DNA of 64,000 nt from Hydrotalea sandarakina (GCF_003254115.1 NZ_QKZV01000007.1:124001-188000), one strand, 5' to 3'. Shown: positions 36,989 through 47,607, counted from the stretch's first letter. Notes: a model not told the origin generated them from the letters alone. Program-made: numbers and translations.

Positions 36989-39900
36989 ATGAATTTAATT
37001 AGAACTGCATTAAGGAATCCAATAACAATTCTGGTTTTAGTTGCCGGCCTGTTCTTTTTTGGCATAAGAGCTGTCAATAATATTAAAATAGATATTTTTC
37101 CAAACATTGATTTGCCGGTTATTTATATCTCACATCCTTACGGCGGTTTTACTCCTGACCAAATGGAGGCATACTTTGGGAAAAACTATGTGAATTTATT
37201 ATTGTATGTGTCCGGTGTAAAGAGTATTGAAACCAAAAACATTCAAAGCTTAACACTAATTAAGTTAACTTTTTATGAGGGAACCAATATGGCTCAAGCC
37301 GCAGCAGAGGTAACGGCATTTAGTAACAGAGCACAAACCATTTTTCCACCGGGTACACAACCTCCATTCATTATACGTTTTGATGCATCTACATTACCGG
37401 TAGGTCAGCTAGTATTAAGTAGTAAAACACGCAACAATAATGAATTGCAAGATTTGGCAAACGTGTACATTCGTTCCGGATTTAGTTCTATACCCGGTTT
37501 GGTATCTCCAGCACCTTTTGGTGGCAATGCCCGTACCGTTGTTATTAAAGCCGATCCTGCATTAATGCGTGCACATAATATTACCCCCGATCAATTAGTA
37601 GCTGCACTTCGTGTAAATAATCAGTCTATTCCATCGGGGAACGTTCGTATTGGCGATAAGAATTACTTTACACCCATTAATGCTACTATAAGAACTGTAA
37701 AAGACTTTGAAGATATTCCTATTTATACGGGCTCTGCAAACAATGTATATGTAAAAGATGTTGCTACCGTAGAAGATGGTGCTGATGTAACCGTAGGATA
37801 TGTTTTAGTGAATGGGAAACGTTCCGTGTATTTACCCATAACAAAATCTGCCAGTGCTTCAACTTGGGAGGTTGTACAGAATTTAAAGAAAGCAATTCCT
37901 CGTTTTCAATCATTGTTACCTGAAGATGTTCATCTGTCATATGAATTCGATCAGTCAACTTATGTGATTAATGCGGTTAAAAATTTAATAAGTGAAGGCG
38001 CCATTGGTGCAATTTTAACAGGATTAATGGTGTTGATTTTTTTAGGCGATCCACGTGGTGCATTAATTGTAATTCTTACCATACCCAGCTGTATTATTTC
38101 AGGTATTTTATTCCTTTCATTATTTCATCAAACCATTAATATAATGACACTCAGTGGCCTTTCACTGGCTATTGGTATTTTGGTTGATGAATCAACGGTA
38201 ACTATTGAAAATATTCACCAACATTTAAGCATGGGAAAGCCAAAAGCTTTGGCTGTATGGGATGCTTGTAGTGAAATTGCTTTTCCAAAGTTATTAATTC
38301 TATTTTGTATACTCGCAGTTTTTGCTCCGGCATTCACCATGAATGGAATACCGGGTTCTTTATTTTTACCATTGGCATTGGCCATTACTTTTTCCATGGT
38401 TACCTCTTACATCATGTCGCAAACATTGGTACCGGTGTTGGCAAATTGGTTAATGAAAAATGAATATAATCATGGAAAGGGGAAAGTTCATGCATCTTCT
38501 GATCAAGAGCAATTTTCAAAAAGTGGTATTACGGCAGATTCTGAAGAAAATACTTGGCAACAAAAAGAAATGTTGCTGAATACCAATGCCGATGATTTGA
38601 AAAATGCAGGAAGTTTTACCCGTTTTCGATATAAGTTTATTGTATTGTTGAATAAGTTGGTGCCCTACAAAAAGCCAATTACCGTTATTTATTTAGTTGG
38701 TGCAATTATTGTTGCCATTTTTTTATTTTCAATTATTGGCAGGGATGTATTACCTAAAACAAATGCCGGACAATTCCAACTGCGTATTAGAGATGCAGAT
38801 GGTACCAGAATTGAAAAAACAGAACAAGATGTATTGAAAACTTTAAATGTTTTGTATGACATAGTGGGAAAGGAAAACGTAGCCATATCTTCTTCAATGA
38901 TTGGTATTCATGGTTCTCAATTTTCAACCAATCCCATTTATTTATTCATGGCCGGGCCACAAGAAGCCGTTTTACAAGTAGCTTTAAAAGAAGGTTATAA
39001 AACGGATATGGATACCTTAAAAGATGCTATACGCAAACGCATGGCCGTTGTATTACCTAACATTAAGTTATCGTTTGAACCTATTGAATTAACCGATAAG
39101 ATTTTAAGTCAAGGTTCACCAACACCTATTGAAGTGAAAATAATGGGAAAAAATAAGTTGCAAAATGAAATAATGGCGCAGAAGGTTATTGATAAATTAA
39201 AGCAAATACCTTATTTGCGCGATGTGCAGCTTGATGAAGCTATACATTATCCGGCTGTTAATGTAAACATTGATCGGGTAAGGGCAGCGCAATTGGGAAC
39301 CAATGTAGCAGAAATTTCCCGTTCATTTGTAGCAGCTACTTCTTCCTCTCGATTTACGGAAAAAAATGTTTGGATTGATCCGAAATCACAATTAAGTTAC
39401 TTGGTTCAAGTAGAAATTCCTGAAGCTAAAATGTCATCTGTTTCCGACATCAATCAGATACCGTTAGTACCCGGAACTAATCGTCCCATGTTGGGAGATG
39501 TGGCCACCATACAGGAGGATTCTGTTTATGGTCAAGATGATGATATTGGTTCAATTCCCAACTTATCTGTAACGGCTAACATTTATAAAAAAGATTTAGG
39601 CACTGCAACACACGATGTTGAAAATGCAATAAAAAGTATTGGTAAACCGCCTCGTGGTTTATTTATTGAAACCAGAGGATTAAGCCAAGTGCTTACAGAA
39701 ACATTGAGTAGTTTGCAAGGTGGTTTAATTACTGCCATTGTGGTAATCTTTTTAATGTTGGCTGCTAATTTTCAATCGTTCAAGGTTTCTTTGGTGGTTT
39801 TAGCTGCGGTTCCGGCAGTATTGGTGGGTGCATTAATTATGTTAATGCTTACTCATTCCACACTTAACTTACAATCATACATGGGCATTATTATGTCGGT

Positions 39901-40285
39901 GGGTGTATCTATATCTAATACGGTATTGTTAATTACGAATGCTGAAGCTTTACGATTAAAAAATGGCGATGCATTACTTTCTGCAAAAGAAGCTGCTGCT
40001 ATTAGGTTGCGTCCTATTTTAATGACTACAGCCGCTATGGTTATGGGTATGTTGCCCATGGCAGCCGGATTGGGTGAGGGCGGTGCGCAAGCTGCCCCTC
40101 TCGGTAGAGCAGTAATTGGTGGATTGCTTGCATCAACCATAGTAGTATTGTTAGTTTTGCCTTTGCTCTTTTCTTGGGTACAACAAAATACTACCACACA
40201 ATCCGTTTCTTTAGATCCACACGATAAACATAGTAAATTTTATATACCTGAATTAGATAATACTAAACATGAAAAAGAACTTTAA
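36989..40285 (+). CDS. RND efflux pump, inner membrane permease
   Basis: This 1098-residue permease has the two-fold repeat of six-helix bundles and large periplasmic loops. The N-terminus NPITILVLVAGLFFFG begins TM1. The TM4 motif is GILVDESTVTIEN, with Asp-Glu where AcrB has Asp-Asp. The TM10 segment SVGVSISNTVLLITNAE has serine where AcrB carries the essential relay lysine, so proton coupling may differ from classic drug exporters. A hydrophilic insert of about 60 residues (about 490-550) separates the halves. Substrate class cannot be assigned. It starts 20 bases after the TolC-like gene and overlaps the adaptor gene by 17 bases. Confidence 0.92.
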   Translation: MNLIRTALRNPITILVLVAGLFFFGIRAVNNIKIDIFPNIDLPVIYISHPYGGFTPDQMEAYFGKNYVNLLLYVSGVKSIETKNIQSLTLIKLTFYEGTNMAQAAAEVTAFSNRAQTIFPPGTQPPFIIRFDASTLPVGQLVLSSKTRNNNELQDLANVYIRSGFSSIPGLVSPAPFGGNARTVVIKADPALMRAHNITPDQLVAALRVNNQSIPSGNVRIGDKNYFTPINATIRTVKDFEDIPIYTGSANNVYVKDVATVEDGADVTVGYVLVNGKRSVYLPITKSASASTWEVVQNLKKAIPRFQSLLPEDVHLSYEFDQSTYVINAVKNLISEGAIGAILTGLMVLIFLGDPRGALIVILTIPSCIISGILFLSLFHQTINIMTLSGLSLAIGILVDESTVTIENIHQHLSMGKPKALAVWDACSEIAFPKLLILFCILAVFAPAFTMNGIPGSLFLPLALAITFSMVTSYIMSQTLVPVLANWLMKNEYNHGKGKVHASSDQEQFSKSGITADSEENTWQQKEMLLNTNADDLKNAGSFTRFRYKFIVLLNKLVPYKKPITVIYLVGAIIVAIFLFSIIGRDVLPKTNAGQFQLRIRDADGTRIEKTEQDVLKTLNVLYDIVGKENVAISSSMIGIHGSQFSTNPIYLFMAGPQEAVLQVALKEGYKTDMDTLKDAIRKRMAVVLPNIKLSFEPIELTDKILSQGSPTPIEVKIMGKNKLQNEIMAQKVIDKLKQIPYLRDVQLDEAIHYPAVNVNIDRVRAAQLGTNVAEISRSFVAATSSSRFTEKNVWIDPKSQLSYLVQVEIPEAKMSSVSDINQIPLVPGTNRPMLGDVATIQEDSVYGQDDDIGSIPNLSVTANIYKKDLGTATHDVENAIKSIGKPPRGLFIETRGLSQVLTETLSSLQGGLITAIVVIFLMLAANFQSFKVSLVVLAAVPAVLVGALIMLMLTHSTLNLQSYMGIIMSVGVSISNTVLLITNAEALRLKNGDALLSAKEAAAIRLRPILMTTAAMVMGMLPMAAGLGEGGAQAAPLGRAVIGGLLASTIVVLLVLPLLFSWVQQNTTTQSVSLDPHDKHSKFYIPELDNTKHEKEL

Positions 40286-41399
40286 ACCCTGGCTTTATTT
40301 TTTGGGAGTACCACTTTTTGTAATGGTATATAGTTGTAATAATACCAAGGATACCAAAAAAGTTATAACAGATAGTGCAACTAATGTTAGTACACCGGTA
40401 TTTGTGGTGCAAAAAGAAAATTTGCAAGGTAATTTAAAATTACCCGGTGAGTTAATAGCTTATCAAGAAGTGAATATTTATGCCAAAGTAAACAGTTTTG
40501 TAAAAGATGTTTTAGTAGATGTGGGTAGTCAGGTACGACAAGGGCAATTATTGGCAACTACGGAAGCACCTGAAATTAATGCGCAACTATCTGCTGCTGA
40601 ATCCAAATTAAAATCGTTGGAAGCTACCTACATTGCCAGCGATGCTGCATATAAGCGACTTTTAAATACAAGTAAAACCCCGGGTACGATTTCGCCCAAT
40701 GATTTAGACTTGGCATTGGCCAAACAGAAATCTGATTTTGCACAATGGCAAGCAGCTAAAGCCGCTTACAAAGAAATATTAGATACCAAAAAATATTTAA
40801 CCATTCAGGCACCTTTTAGTGGAATGATTACACTTCGTAACGTCAATCCCGGTGCGTATGTTGGTCCTTCGGGAAAAGGACAAGATGTTCCTATGTTTGT
40901 TTTGCAACAACGCGATAGACTAAGATTGGTTGTTTTAATTCCCGAACAATATTCGCGTTATTTAACTCCGGAAAGTAAAATTCATTTTAAAGTGAAAGCA
41001 TATCCTGATGTTGATTTTACTGCATCCATTAATAGGATGGCAGGTGCTTTAGATTCAAAATTACGTGCACAACGTATTGAAATGGATGTGTATAATACCG
41101 ACAAACGATTATTGCCCGGTATGATAGCTGAAGTAAATATTCCATTGTTTACAAAAGAGCCCCATTTAGTAGTACCAAAATCCGCTGTTTTGTACTCTAC
41201 TTTGGGAACTTTTGTTTTAGCACTACATAATAATAAAGTGAACTGGGTGCCAATTCAACGTGGCAATGAAGATAGCACACGAGTAGAAATATTTGGGAAT
41301 ATTTTACCCGGTGATACTTTAGTGCAAACGGTAAATGAAGAAATCAGAGATGGCAGCACTTTGCAGCATTTAATTTTCAATTCAAAAAATAAACAATAA
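40269..41399 (+). CDS. RND efflux pump, periplasmic adaptor (membrane fusion lipoprotein)
   Basis: This 376-residue adaptor is anchored by a lipobox (MVYSC, cysteine at about residue 23). It has the usual lipoyl/barrel-sandwich halves (YQEVNIYAKVNSFVKDVLVD, VGSQVRQGQLLATTEAPE and FSGMITLRNVNPGAYVGP), a short helical hairpin between them and a C-terminal beta-barrel. It overlaps the permease gene by 17 bases, so translation is likely coupled. It ends only 2 bases from the convergent SDR gene. Confidence 0.9.
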   Translation: MKKNFKPWLYFLGVPLFVMVYSCNNTKDTKKVITDSATNVSTPVFVVQKENLQGNLKLPGELIAYQEVNIYAKVNSFVKDVLVDVGSQVRQGQLLATTEAPEINAQLSAAESKLKSLEATYIASDAAYKRLLNTSKTPGTISPNDLDLALAKQKSDFAQWQAAKAAYKEILDTKKYLTIQAPFSGMITLRNVNPGAYVGPSGKGQDVPMFVLQQRDRLRLVVLIPEQYSRYLTPESKIHFKVKAYPDVDFTASINRMAGALDSKLRAQRIEMDVYNTDKRLLPGMIAEVNIPLFTKEPHLVVPKSAVLYSTLGTFVLALHNNKVNWVPIQRGNEDSTRVEIFGNILPGDTLVQTVNEEIRDGSTLQHLIFNSKNKQ

Positions 41400-41401
41400 A
41401 G

Positions 41402-42157
41402 TTATTCTTTATAAAACAGGTTTGAATTGGCCTGTGCGGTACTGGTTACAATTAATTCATTAATACAAACATGCTCGGGTAAAGTGGCACAGTAATAAGT
41501 AATATTGGCTATATCGTTGGCGTATAAAGGTGTATACCCTTCATAAACCGATTTGGCAGTGGCTTCATTTCCTTTAAACCGCACAATTGAAAATTCGGTT
41601 TCTGCCGCTCCGGGGTGTATGGCAGTAACTTTTATTTTGTGTGGTAATAAATCCATGCGCATGGCTTTGCTAAAAGCATCTACTGCATGTTTACTGGCGC
41701 AATAACCATTGCCGTTCAAATAAACTTCTTTCCCTGCAATTGAACCAATATTTATGATGTGACCTTTCTTTTGTGGAATCATATAAGGTAATACTGCTTT
41801 GGTAACATACATTAAACCTTTAACGTTTGTATTGAGCATTATTTCCCAATCTTCTAAATTGGCTTTATCAAAAGGGTCTCTGCCTAATGCTAAACCGGCA
41901 TTATTTACCAGTATATCAATTTTTTTCCATTCAGCAGGTAGGTGATCTATGGCATTAAAAACTGCATTTTTATCTTGCACATCAAATACTAACGGTAGGG
42001 CTTTTGTGCCCATTTCTTCTATTTCTTTACATAATTCATCCAAACGATCTTTTCTTCTGCCTGTAATAATTAAGTTCCATTTGTTTGCTGCGAAGGTTTG
42101 TGCAATTGCCTTACCAAAACCGGAAGTAGCACCTGTTATGAGTATAATATTTTCCAT
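41402..42157 (-). CDS. Short-chain dehydrogenase/reductase (YdfG-like)
   Basis: This 251-residue NAD(P)-dependent oxidoreductase has the glycine-rich TGATSGFGKAIA nucleotide-binding loop, the arginine in GRRKDRL that favours NADP, NNAGLAL, and the catalytic Ser...YCASKHAV (Tyr-x-x-x-Lys). It resembles the YdfG group that reduces 3-hydroxy acids such as serine or 3-hydroxypropionate derivatives. The substrate is inferred. I chose the ATG at 42157 because it immediately precedes the first strand. A longer start would add 11 atypical residues. Confidence 0.88.
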   Translation of the reverse strand: MENIILITGATSGFGKAIAQTFAANKWNLIITGRRKDRLDELCKEIEEMGTKALPLVFDVQDKNAVFNAIDHLPAEWKKIDILVNNAGLALGRDPFDKANLEDWEIMLNTNVKGLMYVTKAVLPYMIPQKKGHIINIGSIAGKEVYLNGNGYCASKHAVDAFSKAMRMDLLPHKIKVTAIHPGAAETEFSIVRFKGNEATAKSVYEGYTPLYANDIANITYYCATLPEHVCINELIVTSTAQANSNLFYKE

Positions 42158-42192
42158 AGAAGACTTAGTTGATTGTTTTGTTAACAGCAAAT

Positions 42193-44865
42193 TTACCTGA
42201 TTAAAACAATGGTTCCATTTTTTGTAATGGTATTTCCCAAATAATCAACGCCTTTGGCTGTATAAATATAAGCACCACTTGGTTGTGCAGTGCCATTTAC
42301 TGTACCATCCCATCCTGCATTAGGTTGAGAGGTTGAATAAATAAGTTGCCCCCAACGATTGTATATACTAAAATAGTCTAATCTGCTAATACCCAATAAA
42401 ATGGGGCGCATAATATCATTTTTACCATCTCCGTTTGGTGTAAATGCTTTAGGAACAAGAATGTCAGGACCTGTATTATATACTTTAACTACGATGCTAC
42501 TTTGGCCGGTACATCCGGATGATAATTCAGTAGCTTTTACTGTGAATGTTACATCGTTTACCGGCGTATTAATAATGGCAATTGGATGAGAGATGGATGG
42601 ATTATTTAAATATTCAACGGGGGTCCAACTATATGCGAAATTACTACTGTCTGCCAATATTGCTTTTAGTTGTAAAGGTTGATTAAGTACTACTGAAGTG
42701 TCCGTGCCTACGTCAATGGTAATGGGTTGTATAACTTTCACTAACACGCTATCTGATACTGCTTTTATACATCCACTATTATTTTTCCCGGTTAAAACAT
42801 AGTAAGTGGTTTTATTGGGTCCGGCTGTTGGATTAAGTGTATTGGCATTTAGTAAAGTGTTGTTGGGCGACCAACTGAAATTATCTGCATTAGTAGTGCC
42901 ACTCAGTTGCGTAGTATTTCCAAAGCAAATATTGGCATTTCCGCTTGCTGAAACAGATGGATAGGGAAAAACCTTTACGTTTACCGTGTCATAGGCGGGA
43001 CATTTTCCCAAATTAGCCTGTACGTAGTACGTTGTATTGGTTAGTGGTGCCACCTTTGGATATTTAACCTGTGCAATGGGTATACCGTTAGATCCTTTCC
43101 ACTGATAACTTAACGCATAGCTTACTGTATTAAATTGTATTGTATCGGTTTGGCATATACTAGTATCCGGCCCTGCATTAACGGTAATGAATTGCAGTAC
43201 ATTTACTTGTATGGAATCTTTATTTAAGCAACCATTGTTATTAACTGTAACTACATAAACTGCAGTGTCTTTAGGGTGTACCAAAGGATTAGCCGAGGTT
43301 GCATTAATAATGCTGTTAGGCGATTGTACACTGGTCCATTGAAAGGTACTTCCAGGACTGTTGGCTATTAAAGGAAGTGTGTCAATACTACAGATAAGCG
43401 TGTCGTGAAAGGGCAAGAATAAATAGGGTTTATCAGGCACGTTAATAATTTTAGAAAGTGTATCAACGCATCCTTTAGTGCTGGTTACGGTAAAAAATAC
43501 CGTTTTGGTTCCCGTTGAAGCATAGGTGTAAGTGGGGTTTTGTTGTGTTGAAGTGTCAGAAGTTGTATTCGGATCACCAAAATTCCATTGCCAGCTATTT
43601 ATTACTCCGTATTGTGCAACGCTTAAGTCTTTAAATTGGTATGGGTTTAAAATGCAACTGCCATTCACAGAAAAGTTTGCTTTAAAACCCGGAAAAACGG
43701 CTACTTGTGCAGTTGCAGAATCTGTACAACCGCCGGTGGCTGTAACTTTTAGCTTCATGGTATAAGTACCCGTATCTGAATAAGTGTAGGTGGGAGTTGG
43801 TTTACTGGATGTGTCATAATTTGAATTTTTAGTATCGCCAAATTTCCAGGCATAGGCTATAATATTGGGGTTGGTACTTTCATTGGAAAAGTTAAAGGTG
43901 AAATTGTTACAATTTACGTACTTGGGATTCAGGTCAGCACCATTCACAGAACAATCACCAATGGTTAATATAAAATCTTTTCGGTGTCTATCCAATAAAA
44001 CTTTGTTACGCCATTCTTCCACTACAACACAAACAATGTATTTGCCGGCGGGCGGTGCAACCCCACTAATTAAGCCTGTATTTACGTTAATGGTTACACC
44101 ACTTCCTAATGGTTGTAAACCGGAATAGGGTGCAATATAATTTACTGACACAGGTTGCAAAACAGGTATAAGCGATGGGTCGGGATCAGGAGTAGTTGTT
44201 CCTACATAGTTTCCGGGTGTGCCATCATAAGCAGGTGCAAATTTATAGGCCAACGAATCACCATCGGGGTCAGATGCCGAGTAGTTAAAAGTAAAACCGG
44301 TGTTTTTGCAAACAATGGTTGTATCGCTAATGGTAAAAATCGGACTGCTATTGGTACCATTCGGCAGTTGCAATGTGCCGGGAATTTCAGCTGTAAAAGT
44401 AGCACCTACGCTATTGCCGGCAACATTTTGTACTACGGCTCTTGAGTATCGCACCCATGAAAGGGTATATCCATTTGCAGTAATGGGTAAATCAATGGTA
44501 CTGCTGTAAGTGCCTACCTGATAGCAGGCAATAGGGTTACCGGTTAAGCAAGGATTAATACCAGGAGTATTTTGTATTGTAGGCGGATTGCCTACAAATT
44601 GTTGAGCAAGTTTTAATTGTGAAATATAATTTCCCGTTGCTTTATCATAAATACCAATGGTAACATTTTCACCATTCAATTGTGCAGAATTTGCGGGTGC
44701 ATTGCATTCTCTAAACAAACGCATTGTAATTAAATAGCGCGCCGTATTTGGCGATGCACCGGGGCCTTGGTATAAATAACTCAATTCACCTGCTGCTATA
44801 TGCACTGCATAGCTTTTAAATACACATGAAATTAAAATAAATATAATGAATAAAAATTTTCGCAT
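42193..44865 (-). CDS. PKD-repeat secreted protein with type B T9SS sorting domain (paralog 2)
   Basis: This 890-residue exported protein has a signal peptide (residues 1-20, ending SYA). Its N-terminal domain begins VHIAAGELSYLYQGPG and contains a lectin- or cadherin-like region (DPDGDSLAYKF). PKD-type repeats follow (YAWKFGDTKNSN, WQWNFGDPNTTSD, each ending TYTYSDTGTYTMKLKVT-like). Ig-like repeats (VNAGPDTSICQTDTI) come next, and the C-terminus is a gliding-type CTD (FTPNGDGKNDIMRPI, IYNRWGQLIYST, NGAYIYTAKG-like end). The CTD targets it to the T9SS for surface display. Function is probably adhesion or cell-surface structure. Confidence 0.88.
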   Translation of the reverse strand: MRKFLFIIFILISCVFKSYAVHIAAGELSYLYQGPGASPNTARYLITMRLFRECNAPANSAQLNGENVTIGIYDKATGNYISQLKLAQQFVGNPPTIQNTPGINPCLTGNPIACYQVGTYSSTIDLPITANGYTLSWVRYSRAVVQNVAGNSVGATFTAEIPGTLQLPNGTNSSPIFTISDTTIVCKNTGFTFNYSASDPDGDSLAYKFAPAYDGTPGNYVGTTTPDPDPSLIPVLQPVSVNYIAPYSGLQPLGSGVTINVNTGLISGVAPPAGKYIVCVVVEEWRNKVLLDRHRKDFILTIGDCSVNGADLNPKYVNCNNFTFNFSNESTNPNIIAYAWKFGDTKNSNYDTSSKPTPTYTYSDTGTYTMKLKVTATGGCTDSATAQVAVFPGFKANFSVNGSCILNPYQFKDLSVAQYGVINSWQWNFGDPNTTSDTSTQQNPTYTYASTGTKTVFFTVTSTKGCVDTLSKIINVPDKPYLFLPFHDTLICSIDTLPLIANSPGSTFQWTSVQSPNSIINATSANPLVHPKDTAVYVVTVNNNGCLNKDSIQVNVLQFITVNAGPDTSICQTDTIQFNTVSYALSYQWKGSNGIPIAQVKYPKVAPLTNTTYYVQANLGKCPAYDTVNVKVFPYPSVSASGNANICFGNTTQLSGTTNADNFSWSPNNTLLNANTLNPTAGPNKTTYYVLTGKNNSGCIKAVSDSVLVKVIQPITIDVGTDTSVVLNQPLQLKAILADSSNFAYSWTPVEYLNNPSISHPIAIINTPVNDVTFTVKATELSSGCTGQSSIVVKVYNTGPDILVPKAFTPNGDGKNDIMRPILLGISRLDYFSIYNRWGQLIYSTSQPNAGWDGTVNGTAQPSGAYIYTAKGVDYLGNTITKNGTIVLIR

Positions 44866-44952
44866 GCTTAGTTAATGAATATCAAATACAGGTGAATAGT
44901 AAATGTACAAAACCATTGCATTTATAGATAGTTGAAGGTTGTTATTTGCTGC

Positions 44953-47607
44953 TTATCGTATTAAAACAACAGTTCCTTTTTTAAAAACTTTTTTCCCCGT
45001 AAAGTCAATTCCTTCGGCTGTAAAAACATAGGCACCCGGTGGTTGCATAGTGCCATTATAGGTTCCATCCCAACCTTCACCAATTTGATGTGTAGTAAAA
45101 ATAAGTTGTCCCCATCTATTGTAAATGTTAAAATAAAGCAAAGAAGTTATACCAACGGGTATGGGTTTCAGTATGTCATTTTTGTTATCATTATTGGGGG
45201 TAAATGCAGAAGGAATAAATATATCGGGACCTGTTTTGAATATTCGTACCCATACTTTATCACTACCTATACAGCCTGCGCTGGTAGTTGCAGTTACGGT
45301 ATATTGTATGGAATCATTTAATCCATTAAAAGTAGCAATGGGGTTAGGAATGTTAGCACTACTTAAAAAAGAGGCAGGCGTCCACAAATATTGTACGGTT
45401 GTGCCCGTACTATCACCATCATAATTACTTGTTGCGTGTAATTGCAGAGGTTGGTTTACAACTACTGCAGTATCGTTTCCTGCTTTTACTTTTACAGGTG
45501 TGTAAACCGTTACCACAACTGTATCAATAACAGGTTTAATGCATCCGGTATCATATCTTACAGTTAACAGGTAAGGTGTGGTGTTACCTGGTGCAACAGT
45601 TGGTTGCAGCGTGTTACTATTTAGCATATTGCTGTTAGGACTCCAGGAAAAAATGGTGGCATTGGTAGATGCATTTAGTTGCGTTCTGCCCCCAAAACAA
45701 ATACCCACATCGGCACCCGCATTTGCATTAGGGTAAGGATCGGCAATGATACGGGTATATGCAGTATCGCGACACTTTCCTAAGTTAGCAATTAAGCGAT
45801 AATTAGTTGAGGCAGTTGGTTTAAACAATGGGCTTTTTAGTTTAGGGTTATCCATACCTGTTGCCGGTGACCATTCATAACCCAATGCTTCACTTACAGG
45901 ATATAACCGAAAAGTGTCGGTTAAACAAACTGTTGTATCGGGTACTACTTTAACCGTAATTGAATCCAATACCCTTACTCTAACCGTATCTTTACTAATG
46001 CACCCATTATTATTTACCGTAACCTGATAGGTGGTAGTGGTTTTGGGAAAAACGAATGGAGTGGCTGTATTGGCATTAATGATGTTATAATTGGGAGTCC
46101 AACTATAACTACCATTACTTGTTGATTGTAATTGAAGGGTATCTATACTGCAAATAAGCGTATCGCGAAATGGAAGATTAAGTGGTGGGTTGCTGTAAAT
46201 TACAACAGATTGTTTGGCAGAATCAATGCAACCTTTATCACTTTGCGAAATAAGTGTTACTGTTACCGTTCCCGGTGCCGAATAAGTGTAAGATGGATTT
46301 TGTTGTTTTGAAGTAGCTGCATTTGAATTAGGGTCACCAAAATTCCATTGCCATTTCGAAACAGTACCATATTTGGCAGTGCTTTGGTCGGTAAATTGAA
46401 ATGGACGTAAATAACAATCGCCCTGCACACTAAATGCGGTTTTGTATCCGGGATAAACCATTACAATAGTGCTATCGGTACCTACACATGAATTGGGACC
46501 TGTAACTGTTAAATGTGCAACGAATCGGCCGGTATCGGGGTAAGTATATTGCAAGGTTGGCGTATTTGCTGAAAAGGTAGGATTGGCAGGATCGCCAACT
46601 GTCCATTTGTATGACAAGATGGAAGAGGACGTAGATTGATTTTCAAAATAAACTGTATAATCTTTGCAGTTTACAATGCTGGAAGGAAGATCTGCTTCAA
46701 TGATGTCGCAAGATTGCACCTTTAAAATAAAATCTTTACGGTGATAACCAATTTGCTTGCCATTTCTAAATTCAGCTATGCAAACATTTACAACATATTG
46801 TCCGGCAGGTGGTGCCGTGCCACTTATAATGCCTGTAACGGGGTCAATAGTTACATCCGGGCCTAAAGGCATTGTACCGCTGTAACCACCTGCATAGGGT
46901 ACAGATGTAAGTGATAGTATTTGCGGTGGCGCCTGATTTTGGCCGGTATTAGGTGCTGTATAAGCTTCACAAAACGAATAACTTAAAGAATCATTATCAG
47001 GATCAACTGCACTAAAATCTAAGTTGAATTTTTTACTGGCACACACTAAGGTTGTATCCTTAATCTTATACTCAGGACTACTGTTGTTGCCTACCGGTAA
47101 TGTGTTGGTTCCGGGTAAAAAAGTTACATAATTACTGCCTACATTGTTTGAACTTAGGTTTGAAATATTGTCAATACGGCAACAACCCATACGCGACAGT
47201 GTATATCCATTTTGATTAATGGGCAAGTCAATGGTATTGGTAAATAAAGCAATCTGATAACATACACTTACATTCCCCACTAAACAGGGTATTAGGGCTG
47301 TATTGAGCTGAATGGTTGAAATACCGCCGGTTAAAGGTAGTCCCAAAGTTCTAACCAAAGTATTGCCATCATAAAAGCCTACTACTACATTTTCTGATTG
47401 TAATAAAGGGCCTGTTGAAGCGCAGTCTCTAAATAAACGTAAAGTTATATGATAGCTATTGGTGCCGGGAGTAGCACCGGGGCCTAAATATTTATAAAAT
47501 AATTCGCCACCTGCAACATGCCTTGCATGGGCTGCAAATACAAACAACATAGCTAATACCACTAATGTAGTTTTTTTGTTGCATGCTATGTTGTTAAGAA
47601 AAATCAT
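44953..47607 (-). CDS. PKD-repeat secreted protein with type B T9SS sorting domain (paralog 1)
   Basis: This 884-residue protein is similar throughout to the next gene downstream. It shares the mature N-terminus pattern (HVAGGELFYKYLGPGATPGT), two PKD repeats (WQWNFGDPNSNAATS), Ig-like repeats (VKVVPDTTVCLTDTF, ANAGADVGICFGGRTQLN) and a C-terminal sorting domain (FTPNNDNKNDILKPI, IYNRWGQLIFTT). A signal peptide precedes HARH. Start at ATG 47607; an alternative would be lost in the signal. The 87-base gap between the paralogs holds no obvious terminator, so they are likely co-expressed. Both depend on the T9SS, whose SprA and PorX genes are in this window. Confidence 0.88.
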   Translation of the reverse strand: MIFLNNIACNKKTTLVVLAMLFVFAAHARHVAGGELFYKYLGPGATPGTNSYHITLRLFRDCASTGPLLQSENVVVGFYDGNTLVRTLGLPLTGGISTIQLNTALIPCLVGNVSVCYQIALFTNTIDLPINQNGYTLSRMGCCRIDNISNLSSNNVGSNYVTFLPGTNTLPVGNNSSPEYKIKDTTLVCASKKFNLDFSAVDPDNDSLSYSFCEAYTAPNTGQNQAPPQILSLTSVPYAGGYSGTMPLGPDVTIDPVTGIISGTAPPAGQYVVNVCIAEFRNGKQIGYHRKDFILKVQSCDIIEADLPSSIVNCKDYTVYFENQSTSSSILSYKWTVGDPANPTFSANTPTLQYTYPDTGRFVAHLTVTGPNSCVGTDSTIVMVYPGYKTAFSVQGDCYLRPFQFTDQSTAKYGTVSKWQWNFGDPNSNAATSKQQNPSYTYSAPGTVTVTLISQSDKGCIDSAKQSVVIYSNPPLNLPFRDTLICSIDTLQLQSTSNGSYSWTPNYNIINANTATPFVFPKTTTTYQVTVNNNGCISKDTVRVRVLDSITVKVVPDTTVCLTDTFRLYPVSEALGYEWSPATGMDNPKLKSPLFKPTASTNYRLIANLGKCRDTAYTRIIADPYPNANAGADVGICFGGRTQLNASTNATIFSWSPNSNMLNSNTLQPTVAPGNTTPYLLTVRYDTGCIKPVIDTVVVTVYTPVKVKAGNDTAVVVNQPLQLHATSNYDGDSTGTTVQYLWTPASFLSSANIPNPIATFNGLNDSIQYTVTATTSAGCIGSDKVWVRIFKTGPDIFIPSAFTPNNDNKNDILKPIPVGITSLLYFNIYNRWGQLIFTTHQIGEGWDGTYNGTMQPPGAYVFTAEGIDFTGKKVFKKGTVVLIR

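Noticed and set aside
42193-47607. Recent insertion by a mobile element as the source of the tandem cargo genes
   Set aside because: No transposase, terminal repeats or target duplication are seen. Simple tandem duplication suffices.
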